From the NCBI GenBank assembly GCA_022592445.1, contig JABYQR010000294.1, forward strand, positions 1 to 57,193: a stretch of 57,193 nt of DNA. The letters are read 5' to 3'. Shown here one piece after another: positions 45,020 to 53,997 of the stretch. Each line of letters opens with the position of its first letter. Within the stretch, counting starts at the first letter, position 1. The notes under the pieces were generated by a model. The model searched no databases and was not told where the DNA came from. It saw nothing but the letters and a program-made list of their open reading frames with translations. Origin of the DNA: Cytidiella melzeri. Lineage: Eukaryota; Basidiomycota; Agaricomycetes; Polyporales; Irpicaceae. The position numbers were made by a program, and so were the translations under genes.

Positions 45020-45129
45020 TGGAGCTAGAATATCAGAATATGTCGAATATTTCATGTCAGAGTGCCAGGGGGACGAGCGCATGTTGAAGTCGAGGCGGAC
45101 AAATTTGGTGCAAATATTATAATGTTCCG

Positions 45130-45900
45130 CTGTGCAGCATTTCCAATGCTTCTTGCATGTGACACAGAATTATTCTCTATGCAACATTCTCAATCTCCCT
45201 CGCAGTACTATTTCAGAGAAAGTTGCGCCGCATAGCATTATAAAAAGTTTGCTACTGCTACGCAGCAACATTATTATTTTGTCACAACGCTATCATTATT
45301 TATTTCCCAAATATGCTTCCACGCTATTACACAGCACAGAGTTCTGAAAAACCCCACATACATCACTGCTAACTCTATCAAGGGTCTTATTATGCATGTC
45401 GGCGGTCTTTTTCTGCACTAATATTGTGCGCATCATCCTCAAATGTCCAATGCAAGTTTCTGGCAGGATAATAAAATACTCTTCCCATATTTGACTCACA
45501 CAAGCTGTTTTTTGTTGCCCAGTGCACAACATCGTGCATAAATACTGGTCGCAATCAAAATTTTGCCGTGCAGCTTCATCAATTCTGCAGCGAGTACCTG
45601 CTCAAAATGTTCGTTCCTTGTTTCATCAAAAGAAATAAGTCATTCGTTTAAACAGGTCCGCACGATAGCTTTTATATAGCTAATGTCCGTAATATCCAAA
45701 GTGTTACATGTGAGTGTTTTTAATTCTTTTGCGCGTCGCAGAAGTTTTACTTGTGCTTTGAGGACCTTTATAGTAAAATTAAAAATTATTCGTAGCAAGC
45801 ATTGATTCATTTCTCAACATCGGGCGATGCACGCAGTGCAGGTTATCTAGTCTACACATGAAACTCAAAGAAAAATAATCAGGCGCCTGCTGATGAAAAG
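45130..45900 (-). pseudogene. AT-rich decayed gene of unknown origin
   Basis: On the minus strand a frame reads IKVLKAQVKLLRRAKELKTL, TCNTLDITDISYIKAIVRTC and LNE, hits one TGA, and continues LISFDETRNEHFEQVLAAEL and MKLHGKILIATSIYARCCAL. A frame change near 45.50 kb then leads to SQIWEEYFIILPETCIGHLR and MHNKTLDRVSSDVCGVFQNS up to 45296. The AT content is clearly higher than in the flanking genes, and AT-ending codons dominate. This may be foreign DNA, an old mobile element, or a host gene altered by mutation pressure. I do not recognise the family. Confidence 0.4.
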
Positions 45901-45956
45901 TCTTTGATTTCGAGCACGTGCGACTGAGCGGTACCCCACAGTGCCTGACCAATCAC

Positions 45957-46058
45957 ACCAGACGTTAAGGAGCGCAGTTCATTGTGTCTTTTTTGAACTC
46001 CGCGCTCCCAACAAGCAAGGAGCATTGGCGACGTCCGCGCTCTCCCTTAACGTCTGGT
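45957..46058. mobile_element. Small hairpin element with about 20-bp inverted ends
   Basis: ACCAGACGTTAAGGAGCGC at the left end matches the reverse complement of the right end, GCGCTCTCCCTTAACGTCTGGT, apart from a 2-3 base difference. A second inner pair (AGTTCA / TGAACT with flanking GCGC words) makes it a nested hairpin of about 102 bp. No target duplication was found. It could be a miniature transposon or a structured RNA region. Confidence 0.6.
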
Positions 46059-46080
46059 TCGAGACTGACAATATGAGGTG

Positions 46081-46160
46081 GCTCCCGTTTAGCTCAGTTG
46101 GTAGAGCGCGTCACTAGTAGTCGGCTAATGGGAATCGCAGGTTGCGTTAACATTTTCACC
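46081..46160 (+). other. tRNA-Thr-like 5' half (pseudo-tRNA or SINE head)
   Basis: GCTCCCGTTTAGCTCAGTTG followed by GTAGAGCGCGTCACTAGTAG gives a complete acceptor 5' strand, a perfect D-arm (A box) and the 5' half of an anticodon arm with AGT (Thr). A matching 3' half does not follow. GAGTTCAAGGTT near 46148 is a poor B box, and the nearest CGGGAG that could pair with the acceptor is about 175 bases downstream. A truncated tRNA, a tRNA with an unusual insertion after the anticodon, or a SINE head are all possible. Confidence 0.5.
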
Positions 46161-46524
46161 TGGACGAGTTCAAGGTTTTAGAGTTGCTAGATCAGCAGAA
46201 CGTTGGATCAATCAACGATAGGGACTAAAGGACCTCGACCGAAAGGCTCGTACGCACCCGGGAGTTAACGTCAGCGTGAAAATCAGATTATGATATGGAG
46301 TCGCAACCAGGTCAAATAAAACGGAGCCTGAGACTGATATATCGACACCAGAGCGGAATGTCAAACAAGATATCTTTCAGTCAGAAAGTGCCTCGTACGA
46401 CGGCGCAGAGAGAATACACCAGGGCCCGAGGAGTGATACGCGGGAATTATTCATGTACATTCGGTCATAGTGTTAGGTTCGATATTCCCGCCCTTCTCAG
46501 GCTGCTCAGTCAAAACCAATCGAA
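46161..46524. other. No gene seen
   Basis: Contains the CCCGGGAG at about 46257 that might pair with the tRNA-like acceptor strand. A short plus-strand frame at 46295-46528 has no domain features. Confidence 0.35.
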
Positions 46525-47867
46525 CTAGCGTGCTTCTGACAGGAAACACCCTCTTCCAAGAAACTTTACGCCCTCCTTTGCAAGTCCCCAAGCTTGCACC
46601 TCCTGCTTGAAGAGATCCTTGAACCTCTCACTGGACTCTTTCGCTATGAAGAATGTGATCTCTGCATCATCAGGCGAACTCGCCCTCCACGTCCCATCCT
46701 GCAACAGAGTTGGATTCGGGCGGAATATCTTCACAAACCGTGGTCCGGTGATAAGGGTGTGGAAGAACCGAGTCTTGTCAGGGAAACCGAAATGCGCTGA
46801 AGTCCAGTCGAACCTGATCCAAAGAGGGTTTTAGTTGATATAGGCGTACATGAGAGAGAAACTGGGACGTACTTCCAAGTAGAGTTTACAATCATGTGTC
46901 CCGGACGGGTCAGAAAGTCCTGCCCAAGCTCAGCGTTTGTGATCTGAACGAGCTTTTGCTCGCGAAGTGCGTCAAATGCAGCAACATATCCCGGCTGACG
47001 AGCACGAAGAAGGGCTTTGCGTATACGAGCTGCTATAGTTGCGACGCTTTCGATGGCAAAGTCTTCCGCAGGTTGTGCCACCGTCCATAATATGGCATTG
47101 CCAGCGCTATGCGACGGTTTGGATCCAATCCCCCTAGTCTATCCACAATAATGCGGATGAGCAAATCGCTGCACCGACTACTTTAAAGACATACCATTAT
47201 AAGGTTACTAATGTGCTGGATTGCAGGAAGTTTTGCCTCTGCGTGAGAGATACAATAGACGAGCAGCGCCACCAGTACGTCTTGACGGGACAAAGCGAGC
47301 TGCGGCTCGAGCTCTCGTACTTGTGTCTGAACATTCTTGTGCAGCTGCCTGACTTGAAAAGCTGTCATGCGGATACTGAGTTGCTCGGGCTTGATACGTT
47401 CCGGTCGATTATGCGGTGCAGTTTCTCGTAGGGGATACACATGGTCGAGGTCTGGGATCGGAATCTCGCCGTACTCCTCCATGTCGGCGGAGCTCGGTCG
47501 ATAACGTTCATTGTCGTACCTCGGTGGGGGATCTAAAGGCTGTAGTCCTTGATAATGCTGTGACAGCAGACGCACGAATTGGAGCATCACGAAACCGTCG
47601 CCTGTGCCAAATGAGCTTTGCATATTGTTGGACATACCACACATCAACATACCTAGAGCATGAGTACCAGATAGGCCAATAGAGGTGCTTCCCGTCTTGG
47701 TGTAACGAGTAATGGTGACCCGCATAAGCGGTTCATCGCAGTCATAATCAAGGTATTTCACAAAATCAATGCCTTTAGTGAGCGTCCATGGACTTTGTAT
47801 GACAGTGTCTGATGGTACTTCAACGGTAGCGTCACTGTCGATGACAGTTATAGGCACGCCGGCGTTT
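46525..47867 (-). pseudogene. BAHD-type (HXXXD) acyltransferase, 5' end missing
   Basis: Acyl-CoA-dependent transferase family of secondary metabolism. The reading starts at the element border with NAGVPITVIDSDATVEVPSD. The catalytic HXXXD motif is HALGD, split by a 51-nt intron (47652-47602) between Gly and Asp; it is followed by GFVMLQFVRLLSQHYQG. Further exons give LALSRQDVLVALLVYCISHA, GNAILWTVAQPAEDFAIESV and, after another intron, FDWTSAHFGFPDKTRFFHTL in place of the structural DFGWG motif, then EITFFIAKESSERFKDLFKQ and a stop at 46525. The C-terminal two thirds appear intact. The N-terminal part is absent: upstream of 47867 lies a MULE-related element and beyond it no matching sequence was found. 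It is therefore scored as truncated. Confidence 0.75.
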
Positions 47868-47926
47868 ACTTGACGTTAATCTCCCACCCAATTGTCAGCA
47901 CTAATCAAACTCCGCTAGGCGCGGGC
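47868..47926 (+). repeat. Left TIR of the non-autonomous MULE relative (59 bp)
   Basis: Begins ACTTGACGTTAATCTCCCAC. It matches the reverse complement of 48581-48639 with one mismatch. The first 21 bases resemble the TIR of the large MULE (ACTTGAGGATAATCTCCCAC). Confidence 0.9.
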
Positions 47927-48302
47927 TGATGGCGGCAAACCGAGAGCTCGGCGGGGGACTTGGGTGATTTGTGAGCTCCTCAACAGCTAGTCACATAGTA
48001 ATTTTAGGCAATTACATGAGACAATAAATATGACTGAAGGGTAAATATCTCAGTATATAAGAGGGTACATATTTTCAGTATATAAGACTGTTACATAGTG
48101 TACAAAACCTTACTGATGGCATTGTGAGTCTTCCAATTCCCCCTTTCTAGTAAAGCTCTATTCATGCCTCTGTCAGGCTCTTTGTTTATTCTGTTTGCAC
48201 TGCTCACATACTCACACACGTCTCACAGTGTATCATGGTTGCTTAGATTGCATTTGGAACAGCTGCCCTTTCCCTTTTCCGGTAAAGCTCTATTCATACA
48301 GC

Positions 48303-48341
48303 CTTATGCGTACCAGAGCAGGTGGGGGTGCTGGTTTTGAG
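48303..48341 (+). pseudogene. Transposase exon remnant inside the MULE relative
   Basis: Encodes LMRTRAGGGAGFE followed directly by GTGAGC. The MULE transposase has LMRTRAGGSAGFE followed by GTAAGT at about 19074-19112. One residue differs and the exon-intron junction is in the same place. Confidence 0.85.
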
Positions 48342-48580
48342 GTGAGCAGCACTATTTCTATGCTGACTATCAAACAACATACTGAATACACTTTGCATGT
48401 TAAGCTTGATGATGAAGAGGAAAATTATCAATCAACAGCCCTGGCACAGGGTTGAGTATGAATACTATAAGTACAGGAATGTGTGTACCTGGCACAGGGT
48501 TGAGTCAACCAATCGGAGTTAGGTCTGAGGTTTGAATGGACACAAGAAGATAACCAATGACATAATAGTCTGTGTTGAAT

Positions 48581-48639
48581 GCCCGCGCCTAGCGGAGTTT
48601 CATTAGTGCTGACAATTGGGTGGGAGATTAACGTCAAGT
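48581..48639 (-). repeat. Right TIR of the non-autonomous MULE relative
   Basis: Reverse complement of 47868-47926 with one mismatch. Confidence 0.9.
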
Positions 48640-48936
48640 GTCGCGGTTGGTTCATTGAAAGATAAGTAAAAAAAAAACACTTATACCGGTTTATAGCATG
48701 GGATCTACAAGATTTGAACTAATCCTGAGAGGGTGAGGGATAATCGATAAAAAGAAAATCCAGCGCCGACTCTGAATGCGCGTATGCTTGTGAAACGGTG
48801 TGATGGTTCCTAGTTGGCTGTTCGTACCTATCGCTGGCGCCTTTCAACATCTATCAACAAAAGACGGCCTACTCGACGCCAAGCAGTTTCATGATGTCTC
48901 TGATTTCGTTGTGCCTTGCAGCCCCTCAAACAAGTG

Positions 48937-48943
48937 TATAAAA
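48937..48943 (+). promoter_or_regulatory. TATA box of the RlpA-like gene
   Basis: TATAAAA, 116 bases upstream of the ATG at 49053, on the same strand. The spacing is normal for a fungal gene. Confidence 0.75.
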
Positions 48944-49052
48944 GGCCCAGTGTTCCATGGGCAGAGTAGAGTTGATCTCCCCTTCACATTCTTCACTGTT
49001 GCGTCGGCCTGGTGCCCTTCTCTCATCCAACACTTCCTCTTTCAACGCCATC

Positions 49053-49619
49053 ATGATGTTTTTCTTCACGCCTTCTGCATTCCTCTTTGCTTTGCTGGCC
49101 ATTGCTGGCTTTTCTGACGCTATGCCAGTAATTTTTGGAAACCGCGGCACTGGTGAATGTGCTTTGATTTCAGTATTCTCGGCGGCGACTGACGTCCAGA
49201 GAATCTCCTCCAGCAACAGTCTACATGACTGGCCAGAACAATGGTTGCAATATAACGACCAGCGAGTCTGATTCCGTTGTTGCTTTGTCGGCCACATGGT
49301 TCAAGCCGTGAGTAGCTCTATTGTGAATCAGGATCTTTTCTGAGCTCTATGATTGACGCGTATTGTCATCTCACAGCGACAGCTGTGGCAAAAAGGTGAA
49401 AGTCTCCGCAAGTGAGTGGATTTGAGTAACTTGGCTGTTCCAAGCCTGCTGACAAAACTAAAATCAGGAAGAACTGCCAGCACAGTGCATGCCACAATTG
49501 TCGATTATTGCTTGCAATGTAAGGCGAACGACCTGCAGATCTCCCCACAAGCCTTCCACGAACTCGGTGGCATTGATGGTACTTCCCGTGATATTGTTTG
49601 GGATCCGGAGAAAGTATGA
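49053..49619 (+). CDS. Secreted RlpA-like double-psi beta-barrel protein
   Basis: Small secreted protein of the barwin/RlpA-like group; relatives act on cell walls or as plant-interaction proteins. Four exons: 49053-49127, 49174-49307, 49377-49411 and 49468-49619, with introns of 46, 69 and 56 nt, all GT..AG. The start MMFFFTPSAFLFALLAIAGF is a signal peptide. The mature part has TVYMTGQNNGCNITTSESDS, VVALSATWFKP, DSCGKKVKVSA, TASTVHATIVDYCLQCKAND and LQISPQAFHELGGIDGTSRD, ending IVWDPEKV. The order Cys..CGKKV..V-x-D-x-C-x2-C-x3-D-L..S-x-x-A-F is the family pattern, with a Tyr/Leu change in the usual D-x-C-P-x-C. The first intron was chosen because it alone joins the signal peptide in frame to the barrel. 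Confidence 0.7.
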
Positions 49620-51247
49620 GCAGTTTATGCAATCGAATCTCGTGTCTTGCTTCAAGTCAGAAGGAATGACCCACTGGCACATAAAGGGCCTAAGGGTTGA
49701 TCGTTACATCCCGCGAGCTGAACTCGACGCAACAGACACCACTCGTCATTATAAGAGCAACCAGCCCCTCTTCGCCTTCTCAACCTCTTCCTCCAAAGTT
49801 CTCGCGTCCGCACCGAACTCCAGATCGAGCTCTTCGACGTGGTTGTGCGCGCAAGAAACGCTTCTTCTGCTCTGTAAGCCGAGCCCGCCGCGATTTGACG
49901 TCGGTGGAGAAGTAGGTGCGTGGCTATACTACTGTTCTCCTCGCTCCAGGAAGTCGAGCGTCGCTATTGCCAGTGGCAGTCCTGTTACGAAGCCCAAGCG
50001 AGACAGTTGGTTGCCAACCCAATAGCCGTGGCAAGTTTTGCAAAAAGTGGGCCACCATGGTTCGAAACAGAGGTTAGTACGGTGATATGTTGGTGTGCGA
50101 TCGATTGTGTCAACGTGCTCGTGAGGACATAATGACTCCAGAGTGAACGGTGTATGGTGAGTTAGGAGGGTGGAGGCCATGTATGCAAGATCTCCTACCT
50201 GCAAGGCCCCTCATTCCACTGCCAGTGGAAACAAAATCGAATTTGGGCCGGCGCGGGGATTCTAGGCAGCTATCGGGCAACGAAGCTCAATAAGTGACGG
50301 CCTGCCTGAGTATCAGAATTCTTGTTCATACGAGCATGAAAAATATTACTGGATTATAGATTCTCTTGTACCCAGGAAGTTGCCAATTCCGGCGGCAAAG
50401 TGCGAGAGAGAGTGTGTGCAAGGGTGAATTGATATCAAGCATGGACCTGCCTGTGGGTTGATTATTTGCAATATATTGAAGTATACCTGAAGAAAACTCG
50501 ACGGCAGTCTATCAATACACTGCCAACGTTTTAGTCACGGGACAATTGTAGGCATGAAGGTGAGAGCGAGGTGGCAGTCATATTGCAAATAAAGTCAGGG
50601 CATGGGAGTGGAGACTGACATCGATATCGACAGCCTTGCGACTCTTCTCGGTTGTGCCTGTGTACCTGGTGCGCAAATACGATGGATGTTGCAGTCAGAC
50701 ATTTCACGTTTCCCGTATCAACGCACTCACGGCTGTACGAAGAGAATAGGCACGTCCTACGGACCAGTCAACTTCCGGATTCAATCGGAATTTACGTCAA
50801 GTTCAAGCTGGGAGACGAGTTGGGCAACGACAACAGACCAAGCTCACTTTCTTCCTGTGTGATAAACTTCTAGGACCACGTATATTTCGACATAAATTAA
50901 ATACCATCAGCATGTCCACCGATTAAGGAATATCGCAGCTTACCTTACACGCGAGATGAGGCCTAGGGGCTGGTCGTTTTGACGTTCCTTCTAGCAGCGG
51001 AGGATTGAGCTATGTCAGCTCTTGTCGGATGAAAAGCCCACCGCGACGCCGTATGATTTACTTACGGCAAGTACGTATTGGCAGCGCGGCATGTCAGACA
51101 TCACTTCACTTGCCTCAGGAATTTCATCGACTGTCGTTTGCACGACTGCTCCCTATCATGGGCTTCGTCACTATCGAAAGACCAATACCTGATCAAATCT
51201 GGTGCACGGGGTTGCAGAGTCCTGTGCAGCGTAGCTCGCTCGAAATC
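49620..51247. other. Long gap between the two secreted-protein genes
   Basis: Short plus-strand frames at 49.70-50.13 kb and 50.60-50.87 kb show no recognised domain. One near 50.70-50.87 kb (VRHFTFPVSTHSRLYEENRH, GIYVKFKLGDELGND) looks protein-like but has no clear start. A palindrome CCACTGCCAGTGG lies near 50.22 kb. Confidence 0.35.
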
Positions 51248-51254
51248 TATAAAG
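51248..51254 (+). promoter_or_regulatory. TATA box of the Cys-rich secreted-protein gene
   Basis: TATAAAG, about 90 bases upstream of the ATG at 51339. Confidence 0.65.
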
Positions 51255-51338
51255 AGAGAAGCAATACTGTTAGTGACCCCCATTCATACCAGAAACTTTA
51301 GACTCTTTGCCTACCACTTTACTCGCAACCCTCTCAGC

Positions 51339-51602
51339 ATGAAGTTCATCGCCCCTCTTGCATTCCTCGCCTTTGTTGCGACATCCGTATCTGCCGGTTT
51401 TATGGTGGGCAGAGGGCTAGGTTCGTGTTTATGCTATACATTGCTGCAGTTGAGACTCACCATCGCTGTCCGCATCTTAGACGCACGTTTTGAAGGGTCT
51501 TTGGGAGCCAGGACGATCGAGCCGGATTGCTCCTGCCAGTGTTTGCCTGACCCGTGCGCGTGCAGCTGCACTCCTATCGTGAAACCTGTTTTGCCTGCGT
51601 AG
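51339..51602 (+). CDS. Small secreted cysteine-rich protein (effector-like)
   Basis: Two exons, 51339-51420 and 51481-51602, separated by a 60-nt intron that keeps the frame (the unspliced frame is also open). The spliced product has about 66 residues. It starts with a clear signal peptide, MKFIAPLAFLAFVATSVSA, then a short spacer (FMVGRGLDARFEGSLGA) and a compact cysteine knot-like tail, CSCQCLPDPCACSC, followed by TPIVKPVLPA. Six cysteines lie within 14 residues. Fungal small secreted Cys-rich proteins often act at the cell surface or on hosts; no specific family is recognised. A TATA box stands upstream. Confidence 0.65.
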   Translation: MKFIAPLAFLAFVATSVSAGFMVGRGLGSCLCYTLLQLRLTIAVRILDARFEGSLGARTIEPDCSCQCLPDPCACSCTPIVKPVLPA

Positions 51603-52164
51603 AAAACTGTCCGGGGGATGCGGTGAGTACAATTTGACACTAGCTCAACTTAACAGGACTTCCTTACCATGTGTTGTTTTAGAAAGCTTGAACGGGGAGG
51701 GAGATAAGCCAGGTTCGAATCTGAGATGATGAGAGCACAACTTAACCCGGAACTTGTAGACAGTTGTGGAAAAAGGAGACAGAAATCATCATTGACTCTT
51801 ATAGTACTGTGCTGCTTGAACGAGTGAGGACAAGACCGAAGGGTGCATGATGAGTTTATCAGAGTATGCAGGAGATGTGCAGAAGATCTCTTACCTTCAG
51901 GTTCGAATTATCTCGGGTCGTTAGTAATGGCACAGATATCGGCGAGTTTTGACCGACATAGGGTTTGTTCATCGCTTCTTGAACCCGTACCACCACCACT
52001 CAGAAAATTCCCACGCTTAAACATAACGCCTCCCTCGCCACCATTCCCCTTCCCTCCCCCCTTAATCGCTCGAGTTCCTCTTTAAATCACCTTAATAACA
52101 TCTCTGCTTCTAATATTCGCGTTATAAGTCTCCCCTTTAGAGCCCTAATCCGCCTTAATCCATC
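51603..52164. other. Spacer and 5' leader of the LINE
   Basis: From about 51990 the sequence becomes C/T-rich (CCACCACCACTC, CCCTCGCCACCATTCCCC) and probably is the 5' untranslated leader of the LINE. The exact 5' end of the element was not found. Confidence 0.45.
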
Positions 52165-53997
52165 ATGTCTGCCGTTCCACAAGACGCAGACATGACTTTA
52201 CCTCTGTCCCAGCAATCGCTGGATTAAATGACCCCCCCGATCCCAATGCACCAAGCTGAAGTTAATCAGCTACTGCCCCCAGAGGCCGCTGGTGCGCCTT
52301 ATTACAATCACTCTCACAGCATCCCGGTTAGCTTTATCCCGCAGCCCTCACAGCCCGCCGCCACCGTTGAACCGCAATCCATCGAGGAAGATGCTGATTT
52401 GTGGGGAGACGACGTCTCTCCAGAAGCACCATGCAATGCCTACCTCCCGTACGACAGCGAAGACCAGATCAGCGAATTATTGCCGGTCTTTGCCGCCACC
52501 CTTTCCACCCTCGCCGCTTTCCTCACCGAGCCGGCGGTCATGCATCGCATTCAAGAGCTGGCAAGACACACGAAAGCATTCGAAAGCACCATCTTGCCCA
52601 TGTTCAACAATCTACGCGGCCTCGTCAACACTTGGAACAACACGGTGGACGCCGAACTCACCATTCAACGCAGCGTCTCCGCCCCCTCCCCCCGCGCAGC
52701 TCCAATCTCATCGGCCCCAACTGTCACCTACGCTCAGCCCGCTCCCCAAACAGTGCGCCCTACACACGGGTTGGGGACCACCCAGAGGCCCTTTCGAGTT
52801 GGAGGCAACCCGACTCACCACACCGTTCAAACCACTCTTCCCTTCGCCGCAGCATCGAGACCACCTCCCATCCCCGTGGCCAATCGACCAGCCCCAACCT
52901 ATGCGCAGGCCCTCAAGTCACGACCTGCCAACACTTTGCTAAATATCACCTCTGCTCTCGCTACTGCCTTACCTGACGCCCCAGCTGAGGCGGTGCTCTC
53001 TATGGCCACAAGAATGGTCCCTTCGCCACCCAATAGAGCTGTTCCCCGACATGCTCCACGCAATGCATCAAAGGTCATCACGGTAAAGCCGTCCAGCAGC
53101 AATGTTTCAGTGTCAGATATTCCTAACGACCAAAAACTCCTTAGCGACTTCTCGATCGAGTACGAGGAGGCCAAAATCGACAAGCGCATCCCACTGGATG
53201 CGCCTGACATCCTATTTGTGCGATGGCTCAACAACGCACTACACCTCCAGTTACGGACCTCTCCAAGTGAAGGAACGGAGGCAGTCATTGAGTCTTTTTG
53301 GAACAAGTGCAGGGGCCTGTGCAATGCCACTCCGGCTTGCTCAAAGTTCCGATTCCGCAACAGTGTGCTCTACTGTTGCGTTCCTTTCTCAGACCCGTCT
53401 ACTGCCACATCTGACGAGTCTATCCAACAGATCAAACAGGCTCTGCTCAGCCAATACGCATGGGAAGGGGTTACCATGATTGGTAACCCGCGCATCCAAA
53501 TCTCCGAAAGCTCCTCCTTCGGCACGGTCTTCGTGGACTTCTATGATAGCTCCACGTCTCGCTGCATGCGCCAGGTTATGCGCCAGATTGTATACCTCAA
53601 CGGTGGTACGTGCCGAGCCGTGCAGGCTCACAACTTCCGACCTGCTACTCCCCGTTGCGCTGTTTGTCAGCGATGGGGTCACCCTGCAGACATATGTCGT
53701 TCGCAAGTGGTAAGGTGCCCGGTGTGCACACAACCTCACGACGAACGTGACCATGAACGGCTAGCCCCTCTTGCTGACACCAAATGCTTTAATTGTGGTG
53801 AGGCTCACCGCTCAGACTCTCCTGATTTCCCCTTTTTCCAGCACCGTCGCGACCGGGAGTGGATTCAGGCTCACCAGCCTGCTTCACAAACCGCACGTAA
53901 CACTCCTCGCATCGATTCCCGGCAGGTCACACGACCTAACCGGAACACGCGCGTTGGCATGGGTCGTCAACCCCATGGCCCCGCTAGAGCCATTTAG
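52165..53997 (+). pseudogene. LINE ORF1, Gag-like RNA-binding protein
   Basis: The likely original ATG at 52165 gives MSAVPQDADMTLPLSQQSLD, then an in-frame TAA at 52225-52227, directly followed by ATG 52228 and an open frame of 589 codons. CAA to TAA is the simplest explanation of the stop. The N-terminal half is Pro/Ala-rich and likely flexible. Near the C-terminus are zinc knuckles: CAVCQRWGHPADIC, a CPVC..HDERDH finger, and CFNCGEAHRSDSPD where the usual last Cys is replaced by Phe (DFPFF). ORF1 proteins coat LINE RNA. It ends 5 bases before ORF2. Confidence 0.8.

Larger units (their letters stand above)
47868..48639. mobile_element. Non-autonomous MULE relative (772 bp)
   Basis: Delimited by 59-bp TIRs related at their tips to those of the MULE at 15.2 kb. 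The interior has no transposase gene but keeps one small exon remnant at 48303-48341 that matches a C-terminal exon of the MULE transposase, including the same intron-donor position, so the element is a deletion derivative of a related autonomous element. The 9 bases on each side (CCGGCGTTT and GTCGCGGTT) match only weakly, so the target duplication has decayed or one flank was rearranged. It sits at the broken 5' edge of the acyltransferase gene. Confidence 0.85.

Noticed and set aside
48700..48745. tRNA-like T-arm on the minus strand (AGTTCAAATCTTGTAGATCCC)
   Set aside because: No D-arm, anticodon arm or pairing acceptor strand at the right distance.
49697..50204. Overlapping frames suggesting a small ribosomal-type protein
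   Set aside because: No frame gives a known ribosomal motif and no consistent splice pattern was found.
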